13,370 nt of DNA, taken from assembly GCA_902478605.1 (NCBI GenBank), contig CABSLQ010000071.1:1-13370 (forward strand), in the 5' to 3' direction. Every line of letters begins with the position of its first letter. Position 1 is the stretch's first letter. The notes beneath the pieces are model-generated. The model saw only the letters and a program-made list of their open reading frames with translations. It did no database searches and was not told where the DNA came from. The translations under genes were made by a program, and so were the position numbers. Positions 1 through 6,703 of this stretch are shown here, piece after piece. The stretch comes from an uncultured Oscillospiraceae bacterium. Its GTDB lineage: Bacteria; Bacillota; Clostridia; Oscillospirales; Acutalibacteraceae.

Positions 1-1012
1 GGAAGGGGCAGGTCATGGGCCGCAGGGCGAAGACCTCCTTGTCCTTTTCCTCGTCGCCGAGGACGAACATCCCTTCCTTATAATGATCCCAGTGGCCCGA
101 AATCTTGTACAGGTCGCTTTTGGCCATGAGGGGGGTCTTGGTCAGCAGATAGCCGCGCTTCTGTTCCTCATCCTCGACGAACCGCTGGAGCAGCTGCACA
201 ATGCGCGCGCCCTTGGGCAGCAGAATGGGCAGGCCCTGGCCGATGACATCCACCGTGGTGAACAGCTCGAGCTCCCGGCCCAGCTTGTTGTGATCCCGCT
301 TTTTGGCCTCCTCCAGCCGTTCCAGATGGGCCTGCAGGTCGGCGCTTTTGGGGAAAGCGATGCCGTAAATACGCTGCAGCATTTTGTTCTTGGAATCGCC
401 GCGCCAGTAGGCGCCCGTCGCGCTGAGCAGACCAATTGCCTTGACGCGGCCGGTGTCGGGCAGGTGGGGGCCGGCGCACAGGTCGACGAATTCCCCCTGC
501 TTGTAAAAGGAGATCTCTTCTCCTTCGGGCAGCTCGTTAATCAGCTCCACCTTGTACGGCTCGTCCTTCATCAGCTCGAGCGCCTCGTCCCGGGGCAGGG
601 TGAACCGCTCGATGGGCAGGGCCTCCTTGGTGATCTTTTTCATCTCGGCTTCGAGGGCCGTCAGATGCTCGGGCGTGAAATTCACGTCGCTGTCAAAATC
701 GTAGTAAAAGCCCATGTCGATGGAGGGGCCGATGGTCAGCTTGGTGGAGGGGTACAGGCGCTTGACCGCCTGCGCGAGAATGTGGGAGGCGGTGTGCCAG
801 TATGCCCGTTTGCCGCCCTCGTCGTCGAAGGTGAGGATGGCGACCTCGGCGTCGGCGGTCAGCGGGGTGCGCAGATCCACCGTTTTGCCGTCCAGCGTCG
901 CGGCGCAGGCGGCCCGGTACAGCCCCATCGAGATGTCGCGGCACAGCGCGTCGATGGTGGTGCCTTCCGCCACCTGCCGCACATCGCCGCCCTTGAGTGT
1001 GATGTTTACCAT
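1..1012 (-). CDS. thrS: Threonyl-tRNA synthetase, N-terminal part (runs off left edge)
   Basis: This cytoplasmic class II enzyme charges tRNA-Thr with threonine. The 337 visible codons contain an N-terminal TGS-type domain (about residues 1-62). The second, editing domain follows, with its HxxxH motif (H73, H77) and a CAGPH motif (C179, H183) that in the family hydrolyse Ser-tRNA-Thr. The catalytic core then begins, with a class II motif around GLPILLPKG (260-268). The last residues RPMTCPF carry Cys335, the usual first zinc ligand. The rest of the core and the anticodon-binding domain lie beyond the edge; family members are about 640 residues. The ATG start has GGAAGG 7 bases upstream and fits family N-termini. 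No frameshift was found on translating the complement. A T-box leader controls it, so expression should rise when uncharged tRNA-Thr accumulates. Confidence 0.97.
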   Translation of the reverse strand, partial: MVNITLKGGDVRQVAEGTTIDALCRDISMGLYRAACAATLDGKTVDLRTPLTADAEVAILTFDDEGGKRAYWHTASHILAQAVKRLYPSTKLTIGPSIDMGFYYDFDSDVNFTPEHLTALEAEMKKITKEALPIERFTLPRDEALELMKDEPYKVELINELPEGEEISFYKQGEFVDLCAGPHLPDTGRVKAIGLLSATGAYWRGDSKNKMLQRIYGIAFPKSADLQAHLERLEEAKKRDHNKLGRELELFTTVDVIGQGLPILLPKGARIVQLLQRFVEDEEQKRGYLLTKTPLMAKSDLYKISGHWDHYKEGMFVLGDEEKDKEVFALRPMTCPF

Positions 1013-1059
1013 GACAAATCCTTCCTTTCTCTGTGCGTTTGAATGGACTGCGGGAGCGG

Positions 1060-1309
1060 GACAAACAAAAAGGCCCCGTCCCCCAAAAGGGACGGGGCCG
1101 TAAAGCCACGTGGTTCCACCCTTGTTCGATGCGGAAGCCCGCATCCTCATCGGCGCATGACCGATTCGGCGGATAACGGTGCCGGCCGTCGCGCCTTGTT
1201 TCGGCGCGCCGCTCCGGGGTGGTAGCCGGTCCCGTCCGCCCTGCGCCGCTTTCACCGTGACGGCGCTCTCTGCAAGGGCTTGTGCGGGGGGCCTCCCCTT
1301 CGATGCGTT
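1060..1309 (-). promoter_or_regulatory. T-box riboswitch leader (tRNA-Thr sensing)
   Basis: Read on the minus strand, the leader of thrS shows T-box landmarks in order. An AGAGAG/GGTGAAAG stem I signature lies near 1249-1270 (GGTGAAAG at 1249-1256). Tandem ACC triplets at 1218-1223 fit a threonine specifier. A CCGTTA element is at 1174-1179. The T-box motif AGGGTGGAACCACG is at 1109-1122, then an intrinsic terminator. The AAGGG beside the T-box can pair with CCCTT of the terminator's 5' arm, giving the expected antiterminator/terminator choice. By family knowledge, uncharged tRNA-Thr stabilises the antiterminator. Which of the two overlapping ACC triplets is the real specifier is not settled; both read Thr. 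Confidence 0.93.
1061..1099 (-). terminator. Intrinsic terminator of the thrS T-box leader
   Basis: On the minus strand an 11-bp perfect GC-rich stem (arms 1089-1099 and 1072-1082, loop 1083-1088) is followed directly by TTTTTGTTTGT (1061-1071). It lies between the T-box motif and the thrS ribosome binding site. It is therefore the conditional attenuator rather than an end-of-gene terminator. Confidence 0.95.
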
Positions 1310-1315
1310 GCCTTT

Positions 1316-1344
1316 ATGGTAGCACCGTTTGCGCGAAATGTCAA
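1316..1344 (-). promoter_or_regulatory. Sigma-A-type promoter of thrS
   Basis: On the minus strand a perfect -35 TTGACA (1339-1344) is separated by 17 bp from TACCAT (1316-1321), which matches 4 of 6 bases of the -10 consensus. The predicted start near 1309 would produce a leader of roughly 300 nt containing the full T-box. Confidence 0.8.
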
Positions 1345-1482
1345 GACGTTTGTCCGCCGTTCGGCCATATAAAAGGATATAAGGCGGCGCCGGCACCGTA
1401 TCGGATTTAACCATTGCTTAACGGTTCTTTCATATCCCGCCTGTATGATAAGCTGTACTCGTTTACAAGGAGGATAAACGTT

Positions 1483-2013
1483 ATGCTGCATGACCGCGTC
1501 CAAAGGGCTGTTCGCCGGGGTTGCCTGGCGGTGGCTGCCGTCGGCCTCGTGCTGGGAATGGCGGCGGCCGTCTGGTGCTGGCCCATCCGGGTGGAACGGC
1601 AGCTTTCCTGTATGCAGCTGTCCGCAGAGGGCGGCGAACCGACGGCCGTGACCGTGCGGATACAGGGCGCCCTGCGCCGCCGTCCCAGGGAGTTTTCCGG
1701 CGGGATAGAGCTGGAGGGATACCCGTATACCCAGGGCTATACCTTCCGGCCTCCTCTGCAGCTGCTGGCGCAGCAGGAGGATTGGCTGCTGTTTCCCTTT
1801 ACCTATTGGGAATATCCCGATGGGGTTCCCCAGTGCCGGCTGTCGGGGCAGCTGCTGGCCGATCCGGATTTTCAGCGGGTGGTACTGCTGGTGCAGTATG
1901 AAGGCGAAAGCGTGTCCTACGCCATTGCCGGTCCGGCCGCCGATCGGGAGGAGGCCATGCAGCTCTATCAGGAGGGAAAAAAGGCCTGGGAGGAAATGCT
2001 GCTGGCTCTCTGA
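1483..2013 (+). CDS. Small membrane-anchored protein of unknown function
   Basis: I do not recognise this 176-residue protein. Its N-terminus is basic (R5, R8, R11, R12) and is followed by one hydrophobic segment at about residues 12-33. That suggests an uncleaved signal anchor with the remaining 140 or so residues outside the cell. No lipobox cysteine is evident. The outer part is mixed, with aromatic stretches (YPYTQGYTF at 80-88, WLLFPFTYWEY at 101-111), and ends in a charged helix (REEAMQLYQEGKKAWEEM). The ATG at 1483 is chosen over an in-frame ATG at 1414 because AAGGAGG lies 6 bases upstream. Such a strong site, an open frame and a natural stop support a real gene. It is divergent from thrS. 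A TATGAT hexamer at 1444-1449 could be a -10 but has no convincing -35. Confidence 0.75.
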   Translation: MLHDRVQRAVRRGCLAVAAVGLVLGMAAAVWCWPIRVERQLSCMQLSAEGGEPTAVTVRIQGALRRRPREFSGGIELEGYPYTQGYTFRPPLQLLAQQEDWLLFPFTYWEYPDGVPQCRLSGQLLADPDFQRVVLLVQYEGESVSYAIAGPAADREEAMQLYQEGKKAWEEMLLAL

Positions 2014-2066
2014 GCTTTGCATGGCCCGTCGAACTTCCCGCGCGGAAGCGCCGGAGAAAGTCGGGC

Positions 2067-2095
2067 TTGTCCGTCGGCCGGCGGGATGGTATACT
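2067..2095 (+). promoter_or_regulatory. Sigma-A-type promoter upstream of the rhomboid gene
   Basis: TTGTCC (2067-2072) and TATACT (2090-2095) are separated by exactly 17 bp. The -10 matches 5 of 6 consensus bases. Transcription would start near 2102, about 50 bases before the rhomboid start codon, so this gene can be expressed separately from the one before it. Confidence 0.7.
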
Positions 2096-2153
2096 GAAGA
2101 AAAAAGCGCCGGCGGGCGTTGGCGGCCCGCGGCGCAGGAAAAGGGACATCGCT

Positions 2154-2729
2154 ATGAAAAATCCGCTTCGCCGCATTCAATACAATGCGCCGCTGGTGCT
2201 GACCGTGTTTTTTCTCTCGCTGCTGGCGCTCGGGCTCAACGAGCTGACCCACGGCTGGACGGGGCGGCACCTGTTTTCGGTATACCGTTCGTCGCTGCTC
2301 GACCCGCTGTTTTACGTGCGGCTGTTCGGCCACGTGCTGGGGCACGGCAGCTGGGAGCATTTTGTGTCCAACATGGTGCTGCTGCTTGTCCTCGGCGCCC
2401 CGATGGAGGAAAAATACGGCAGCCGTGCGCTGCTGTCCGGCGTGCTGCTGACCGCCCTGGTGTCCGGCGTGCTGCAGTGCGTGTTTTTCCCCGGCACGGC
2501 GCTGCTCGGGGCGAGCGGGGTGGTGTTCATGTTCATCATGCTCGCCTCGCTGGCGGGAATGAAGGCGGGGCGCATTCCGCTGACCCTGATTCTCGTCGCC
2601 GTCCTGTATCTGGGACAGGAGGTATATGCCGCCCTGTTCGTCCAGGATAACGTGGCCCATTTCATGCATCTGGTGGGCGGGGCGTGCGGCACCGTGTTCG
2701 GCTTCGCGCTCAGCCGCCGGCGGCGCTGA
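2154..2729 (+). CDS. Rhomboid-family intramembrane serine protease
   Basis: This 191-residue polytopic membrane protein has the rhomboid signatures in order. A first hydrophobic segment spans about 13-28. The H64-x4-H69-x3-N73 motif of the second core helix follows. Next is the GASG motif with candidate nucleophile Ser121, and then AHFMHLVGG near the C-terminus, whose His172 (or His169) would complete the Ser-His dyad. Short hydrophobic spans between them fit the six-helix core. Rhomboids cleave transmembrane substrates inside the membrane; the substrate here is unknown. The ATG at 2154 is preceded by AGGAAAAGGG, and homology begins soon after it. The in-frame upstream extension would overlap the promoter and is rejected. 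The gene ends 10 bp from the convergent mntP stop, with no clear terminator between them. Confidence 0.9.
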   Translation: MKNPLRRIQYNAPLVLTVFFLSLLALGLNELTHGWTGRHLFSVYRSSLLDPLFYVRLFGHVLGHGSWEHFVSNMVLLLVLGAPMEEKYGSRALLSGVLLTALVSGVLQCVFFPGTALLGASGVVFMFIMLASLAGMKAGRIPLTLILVAVLYLGQEVYAALFVQDNVAHFMHLVGGACGTVFGFALSRRRR

Positions 2730-2739
2730 ATCCGGCGGT

Positions 2740-3333
2740 TCAGCCGCCTTCGATCAGGTGCTCGATGAGGATTTTCAGCCCGATGCCGATGAGGATGACG
2801 CCGCCGACGATTTCCGCCTTGCGGCCGAACAGATCGCCCGTTTTGCAGCCGATTTTGACACCGGCGGCGCTGATGACAAAGGTGATCACCGCGATGATGG
2901 CGCAGCAGACGAGATACCCGAATTCGCCGGCGAGCATGCCGGTGTGCGGCATCACCGCGAGGGAGACACCCACCGCCATGGCGTCGATGCTCGTCGCCAC
3001 CGCCATGAGCAGCAGGGTGGGCCAGCTGCACGGGTTGCCGGCCGCCTCCTCGTGATTGCCGCCGCGCAGCACCTCCCCCAGCATTTTGCCCCCGATGAAC
3101 GCCAGCAGGATAAACGCGATCCAGTGATCGAACATCTGTATCTGCCGGGCAAACAGGCGGGCGATGGTGTAGCCGATAAGGGGCATGATCCCCTGGAAAA
3201 TGCCGAATGCCCCGGCGATTTTCAGCGTCTGGCGCAGCGTGGCCCGGCCAAGAACCATGCCGTTGCTCACCGATACGGCAAACGCGTCCATCGCAAGGCC
3301 CGCGGCCATGAGCAGCAACATCCAAAGTGACAA
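2740..3333 (-). CDS. mntP: Putative manganese efflux pump MntP
   Basis: The 197-residue product matches the MntP (DUF204) family in length and layout: two homologous halves of three membrane helices each. Each half begins with a conserved aspartate motif, AMDAFAVS at 14-21 (D16) and SIDAMAVG at 115-122 (D117). The glycine-rich AFIGGKMLGE segment (79-87) and GGVILIGIGLKILIEHL (177-193) are also typical. The family exports Mn(II) to relieve manganese overload. The start is a TTG at 3333, which has GGAGGAGG 9 bases upstream and yields the usual N-terminus. The next ATG, codon 5, is too far from the ribosome binding site. The gene converges with the rhomboid gene and is divergent from galM. No yybP-ykoY manganese riboswitch was seen in its 140-bp upstream region. 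Confidence 0.95.
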   Translation of the reverse strand: MSLWMLLLMAAGLAMDAFAVSVSNGMVLGRATLRQTLKIAGAFGIFQGIMPLIGYTIARLFARQIQMFDHWIAFILLAFIGGKMLGEVLRGGNHEEAAGNPCSWPTLLLMAVATSIDAMAVGVSLAVMPHTGMLAGEFGYLVCCAIIAVITFVISAAGVKIGCKTGDLFGRKAEIVGGVILIGIGLKILIEHLIEGG

Positions 3334-3411
3334 ATTGAGCGACCTCCTCCAAAACGATGCACGGCCCTGCGTTTGGCAGCGGCCACCGCTATATTTCTGT
3401 ATATTAACATA

Positions 3412-3440
3412 TTGAACCGGCGAAAAAATTATGTAATAAT
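3412..3440 (+). promoter_or_regulatory. Promoter of galM
   Basis: TTGAAC (3412-3417) and AATAAT (3435-3440, 5 of 6 to consensus) are 17 bp apart. A TG one base before the -10 makes an extended -10 element. It lies in the AT-rich divergent region between mntP and galM, about 35 bases before the galM start codon. Confidence 0.65.
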
Positions 3441-3475
3441 AAATTTACGCAAAAAGAGGAAGGGAGACGACAGAC

Positions 3476-4510
3476 ATGGGTATACAAACGGAGGCTTTCG
3501 GCAGCCTGGCCGACGGCCGGCAGGTGGACCGGCTGATTCTGACGGGGGCGGGCGGCCTGCGGGTTTCGGTGCTGACCTATGGCGCGACGCTGCAGGCGAT
3601 CGAATACGGCGGCCGGGACGTGCTCCTCGGCTATGACCGGCTGGAGGATTACGTGGAGGCCCGGGGATCGTACCAGGGGGCGACGGTCGGCCGGTACGCC
3701 AACCGGATAAAGGGCGGCCGCTTCACGCTGAATGGCACGGCATACGTGCTGGCCTGCAACGATGGCAATAACCATCTGCACGGCGGGCGGATCGGCTTTG
3801 ACAAGAAAATTTGGACGGCGCAGGTGCTCAACGGCGGGGACGCGCCGGCGGTGAAGCTTTCCATTGTGTCGGAGGACATGGAGGAAGGGTATCCCGGCCG
3901 GCTGGACGTGTCGGTGACCATGACGGTTACGGCGGATAACGTGTTGCAGCTGGCCTACGAAGCGCGCGGTGACAAGGACACGGTCATCAACCTGACCAAC
4001 CATGCGTATTTCAACCTGAACGGCTGGGACGGCGGCGACGTGCGGGATACCGAGCTGACCGTGTTCGCCGACCGTATCACCGAAGCGGACGGGGAGCTGA
4101 TTCCCACGGGCCGGCTGCTGCCGGTGGAGGGCACGCCCTTTGACTTCCGCGGGGGCAGAGCCATCGGGGAGGCGCTGGCGTCCGACCATCCGCTGATTCG
4201 CAGCGCCGGCGGGGTGGATCACAATTTCGTGCTGGGCACCGACCGGTGCCGGCGGCACGCCGCCCGCGCCGTCAGCCCGCGCAGCGGCATTGCGCTCGAT
4301 TGTTATACCGATCTGCCCGGCGTGCAGGTGTACACCGCCAACGCGCTGGATGAGGCCGCGGGCAAGGGCGGGGTGAAGCTGCATAAGCACCAGGGCTTCT
4401 GTCTGGAAACGCAGTTTTTCCCCGACAGCCCCAACCAGCCGGCCTTCCCCTCCACGGTGCTGAAGGCGGGCGAGGTATTCCGGTCGACCACGTCTTATGC
4501 CTTCCGCTGA
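3476..4510 (+). CDS. galM: Aldose 1-epimerase (mutarotase)
   Basis: The enzyme interconverts the alpha and beta anomers of galactose, glucose and related sugars in the cytoplasm and feeds the Leloir pathway. The 344 residues agree with family length. Recognisable motifs are GRYANRI (72-78), NNHLHGG (98-104), NHAYFNL (175-181, catalytic-type His176), DHN (248-250), and LETQFFPDSPN (310-320), whose Glu311 is the expected catalytic base. The protein ends with the typical AGEVFRSTTSYAF. AGGAAGGGAG lies about 10 bases before the ATG. No other galactose gene is in the window, so its pathway partners must be elsewhere. A single-gene transcript from the promoter at 3412-3440 is likely. Some relatives prefer other sugars, so the exact substrate is not fixed by sequence. 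Confidence 0.96.
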   Translation: MGIQTEAFGSLADGRQVDRLILTGAGGLRVSVLTYGATLQAIEYGGRDVLLGYDRLEDYVEARGSYQGATVGRYANRIKGGRFTLNGTAYVLACNDGNNHLHGGRIGFDKKIWTAQVLNGGDAPAVKLSIVSEDMEEGYPGRLDVSVTMTVTADNVLQLAYEARGDKDTVINLTNHAYFNLNGWDGGDVRDTELTVFADRITEADGELIPTGRLLPVEGTPFDFRGGRAIGEALASDHPLIRSAGGVDHNFVLGTDRCRRHAARAVSPRSGIALDCYTDLPGVQVYTANALDEAAGKGGVKLHKHQGFCLETQFFPDSPNQPAFPSTVLKAGEVFRSTTSYAFR

Positions 4511-4535
4511 ATACATACGACCTAATCTAAGAGAC

Positions 4536-4566
4536 GCATGCGGGCCACAGCTTGTGACCCGCATGC
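4536..4566. repeat. 31-bp palindrome, left copy
   Basis: Fourteen-base arms around a GCT centre, with one C-A mismatch in the stem. It differs from the copy at 4761-4791 at one base only, where the right-hand copy is perfectly symmetrical. Each end carries GCATGC. Confidence 0.9.
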
Positions 4567-4612
4567 CAGCTTGTCAAAGAAGTCTCGCATGCAAGACTTC
4601 TTTGACAAGCTG
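4567..4612. repeat. Long perfect inverted repeat (19-bp stem)
   Basis: Arms 4567-4585 and 4594-4612 are perfectly complementary, with an 8-base loop that itself contains GCATGC, the hexamer at the ends of the flanking palindromes. It directly abuts the left 31-bp palindrome. No T-run follows on either strand. Confidence 0.92.
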
Positions 4613-4616
4613 AATA

Positions 4617-4654
4617 CGAAAGTGGGGAAAACCGGATGATTTTCCCCACTTTCG
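4617..4654. repeat. Perfect inverted repeat (15-bp stem)
   Basis: Arms 4617-4631 and 4640-4654 are fully complementary around an 8-base loop. The GTGGGGAA word in its left arm recurs in the 8-bp stem at 4698-4718, so the two hairpins share sequence. Confidence 0.92.
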
Positions 4655-4670
4655 GCCGCCTGAAGGCGGC
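4655..4670. repeat. Short GC hairpin GCCGCC-TGAA-GGCGGC
   Basis: A perfect 6-bp stem with a four-base loop immediately follows the 15-bp stem. It belongs to the same palindrome cluster. Confidence 0.75.
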
Positions 4671-4697
4671 TTTGATCCGCTTCGCTCGACGCGGAGT

Positions 4698-4718
4698 GGG
4701 GAACCCTGATGGTTCCCC
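4698..4718. repeat. Inverted repeat (8-bp stem)
   Basis: GGGGAACC (4698-4705) and GGTTCCCC (4711-4718) pair around the loop CTGAT. A pyrimidine-rich stretch (4718-4740) and TTTTTT (4745-4750) follow at a distance too great for a standard terminator. Confidence 0.8.
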
Positions 4719-4760
4719 CTCCACACCTCCCCTTCCTTCCGATACTTTTTTGACACTCTG

Positions 4761-4791
4761 GCATGCGGGCCACAGCTTGTGGCCCGCATGC
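4761..4791. repeat. 31-bp palindrome, right copy
   Basis: A perfect 14-bp stem around a GCT centre, 30 of 31 bases identical to the copy at 4536-4566. The downstream TGCATTTGTTTGG is only weakly T-rich. It could contribute to termination of galM transcripts but is not a classic terminator. Confidence 0.9.
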
Positions 4792-4830
4792 TGCATTTGT
4801 TTGGCTTTGTGGGGGCCGCCTGCGCCCGTA

Positions 4831-6450
4831 TCAGGCCCCGTCACTGTCGTGGGCGGCGTACATGATGTTGGTCGCATGATCGGATACGCGCTCGAGATCG
4901 GTGAGCATGTCCACATACAGCATGCCGCCGGCGGGGGTGCATTCCAGCCGGTTGAGACGCTCCACATGATGATTGCGCAGCCTGAGCACGAGATCGTCGA
5001 TTTCCTCCTCCTGCGCCGCGATGGTATCGGCCATCGCTTTATCGGGATGCCGGTGCAGGAAATAATCGATGGATTCGTCGATAATATGCGTTACCCGGTC
5101 CCCCATATCCTTGAGCTCCATCCGGGCGTTTTCGGAGAAGGCGGGGGTTCCGCCCATCATCTGGCCGTATTCCAGAATGTTTTCCGCGTGATCCCCCACC
5201 CGCTCCAGGTCGTTGACCACGTGGAAGAGGCTGCCCACCACGCGGCTGTCCTCTTCGGTGAGGTCGAGTGCGTGGATTTTGACCAGGTAATCGGTAATAT
5301 TGTGGTTGAGGTAGTTTATCACCTGTTCGTCTTGCTTGATCAGCTGCTCCGCTTCCTTATCCGGCTGGAAAAAGGTTTTCATCGCCAGCACAAAATTGTC
5401 GCGTGCAATGTGCGCCATGCGTTCCACTTCCTTGATGACCTGCGCCACCGCGATGGCGGGGGTGGCGAGGATGCGCTCGTCCAGGAAATGCAGGCGCATC
5501 TCCTCGTATTCCGCGTCCTTGCCAGGGATCAGCCGCTTGGACAGCTTGACGAGCAGCTGGGCGAGCGGGAACATGACGATGGTGGTCACCACGTTGAAGC
5601 CGATGTGCGCGAGCGAAATCTGCATCTCCGGGTTGTCGGTCAGGCGCATGATGAACTCCGGGTAATGGAGCAGCAGACAGATGGGGATGAAAAGCAGGGT
5701 GCCGAACACGTTGAACAGCAGGTGCATCATCGCCGCCCGCTTGCCGGCCCGGTTGGTGCCGATGGAGGCAAGCATGGCGGTGGCGCAGGTGCCGATGTTC
5801 TGGCCGAATAGAATGAAGATAACGCCGGGCAGCGTCACCGCCCCGCTGGCGGCGAGCGCCTGGATGATGCCCACCGAGGCGGAGGAGGACTGAATAATCG
5901 CCGTGAGCACCGCGCCTGCCAGTATGCCGAGCACCGGGTTGCTGAACCGCACCATCAAGTCTTTAAATGCCTCCATCTCCCGCAGGGGGACCATGGCCTC
6001 CGACATGGCGTCCATGCCGGTGAACAGTATGCCGAAGCCCACCAGCACCATGCCCAGATGCTGCAGGAACTTCTTTTTCACGAATACGACGAAGATTACC
6101 CCCACGATGATGATCACCGGGGCGATGGCATTGATTTTGAGGCCGATGAGAAAGCTGGTCACGGTGGTGCCGATGTTGGCACCCATAATGATATAGATCG
6201 ATTGCTCCAGCTTGAGCAGGCCGGCGTTGAGAAAGCCGACCACCATGACGGTGGTGGCGGAGGAGGATTGGATCGCCCCCGTGACGACAATGCCCACCAG
6301 CACGCCGAGGAACGGATTGGCCGTGATTTTCTCGAGCAGGCTCTTGAGCCGCGAGCCCGCCACCAGCTCCAGCCCGTCGCCCATCAGCTTCATGCCGTAA
6401 AGGAACATGCCCAGCCCGCCGAGCAGGGTCAAGATATCGGTGATTTTCAA
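4831..6450 (-). CDS. Na/Pi cotransporter family protein with C-terminal PhoU domain
   Basis: This predicted inner-membrane sodium-phosphate symporter has 539 residues from the TTG start. Two inverted Na/Pi-cotransporter repeats carry the hallmark QSSSA motifs (61-65 and 187-191), with hydrophobic segments to about residue 300. The soluble C-terminal part (about 325-535) is a PhoU-like helical domain. It has two metal-binding signatures, DLERVGDHAENI (414-425) and DLERVSDHATNI (518-529). TTG at 6450 is preferred because GGGAGGG lies about 8 bases upstream. An in-frame ATG at 6483 has no ribosome binding site. The PhoU domain may sense or gate phosphate transport in this family, by inference. 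It is convergent with galM and divergent from argG. A PhoP-box-like repeat in its promoter fits phosphate control. Confidence 0.94.
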   Translation of the reverse strand: MKITDILTLLGGLGMFLYGMKLMGDGLELVAGSRLKSLLEKITANPFLGVLVGIVVTGAIQSSSATTVMVVGFLNAGLLKLEQSIYIIMGANIGTTVTSFLIGLKINAIAPVIIIVGVIFVVFVKKKFLQHLGMVLVGFGILFTGMDAMSEAMVPLREMEAFKDLMVRFSNPVLGILAGAVLTAIIQSSSASVGIIQALAASGAVTLPGVIFILFGQNIGTCATAMLASIGTNRAGKRAAMMHLLFNVFGTLLFIPICLLLHYPEFIMRLTDNPEMQISLAHIGFNVVTTIVMFPLAQLLVKLSKRLIPGKDAEYEEMRLHFLDERILATPAIAVAQVIKEVERMAHIARDNFVLAMKTFFQPDKEAEQLIKQDEQVINYLNHNITDYLVKIHALDLTEEDSRVVGSLFHVVNDLERVGDHAENILEYGQMMGGTPAFSENARMELKDMGDRVTHIIDESIDYFLHRHPDKAMADTIAAQEEEIDDLVLRLRNHHVERLNRLECTPAGGMLYVDMLTDLERVSDHATNIMYAAHDSDGA

Positions 6451-6485
6451 ACAACACCCTCCCGCGTTTGTTTTTGGAACCACAT

Positions 6486-6526
6486 ATGATTAAGAAATTA
6501 CCATGTGCATGTTAAGAGCATGTTAA
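6486..6526 (-). promoter_or_regulatory. Putative promoter with PhoP-box-like direct repeat
   Basis: On the minus strand two perfect TTAACA hexamers (6521-6526 and 6510-6515) are separated by 5 bp, an 11-bp period. This is the arrangement and consensus described for PhoP binding sites in Bacillus. The gene-proximal TTAACA also serves as a plausible -35, with AATCAT (6486-6491) as a weak -10 at 18-bp spacing. Only two repeat units are clear, whereas natural sites often have more. Regulation by phosphate starvation is inferred. Confidence 0.5.
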
Positions 6527-6591
6527 ATTTTTCGAATTTTCGAAAATTTCGGCGGATTCCGTGGATGTGGCATTGTATATACACCCAAAAA

Positions 6592-6605
6592 TGAATATTT
6601 ATGCG
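6592..6605. promoter_or_regulatory. Candidate ARG box (distal) upstream of argG
   Basis: TGAATATTTATGCG matches 13 of 14 positions of the general ArgR operator TGMATWWWWATKCA. It is about 136 bp upstream of the argG promoter -35, so it would act in cooperation with the proximal site. No argR gene is in the window. Confidence 0.5.
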
Positions 6606-6703
6606 TTTTAGGCTGCATAATGTATAGCAAACACAGCAGGAAGTATGGATATAATTGGCCTGTTTCTGCCAGGGTTGGGCAGGATGACAAAATTCGGCTT
6701 GTT

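Larger units (their letters stand above)
4536..4791. repeat. Cluster of palindromes filling the galM / Na-Pi transporter gap
   Basis: The 320-bp gap between two convergent genes holds no credible gene. It contains a run of inverted repeats: 31-bp palindromes at both ends (4536-4566 and 4761-4791), a 19-bp perfect stem (4567-4612), a 15-bp perfect stem (4617-4654), a 6-bp GC stem (4655-4670) and an 8-bp stem (4698-4718). The word CAGCTTGT occurs three times (4548, 4567, 4772). None of the stems is followed by a strong T-run on either strand, so a simple terminator does not explain the block. A dispersed intergenic repeat element, or a structured RNA or DNA element, is the best description. Short ORFs across it are by-products of the symmetry. 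Confidence 0.85.

Noticed and set aside
83..1042. 319-codon plus-strand ORF at the left edge
   Set aside because: It is antisense to thrS, whose complement translates without interruption to conserved synthetase motifs.
2713..2756. Bidirectional terminator between the rhomboid gene and mntP
   Set aside because: Only a 5-bp GC stem (GGCGG-TTCAG-CCGCC) can be formed, and no T-run follows on either strand.
3334..3475. yybP-ykoY manganese riboswitch before mntP
   Set aside because: The region is short and AT-rich. The conserved riboswitch core sequences were not found on the mntP strand.
4536..4791. CRISPR array
   Set aside because: The repeats are palindromes of different sequence and spacing. 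There are no regular spacers and no cas genes.
4522..4967. Short minus-strand ORFs across the palindrome cluster
   Set aside because: Their sequence reflects the inverted repeats, they have no ribosome binding site, and one overlaps the 3' end of the Na/Pi gene out of frame.
4636..5811. 391-codon plus-strand ORF opposite the Na/Pi cotransporter
   Set aside because: It begins inside the palindromes and is the complement of clear Na/Pi and PhoU domains. Its translation has no domain character.
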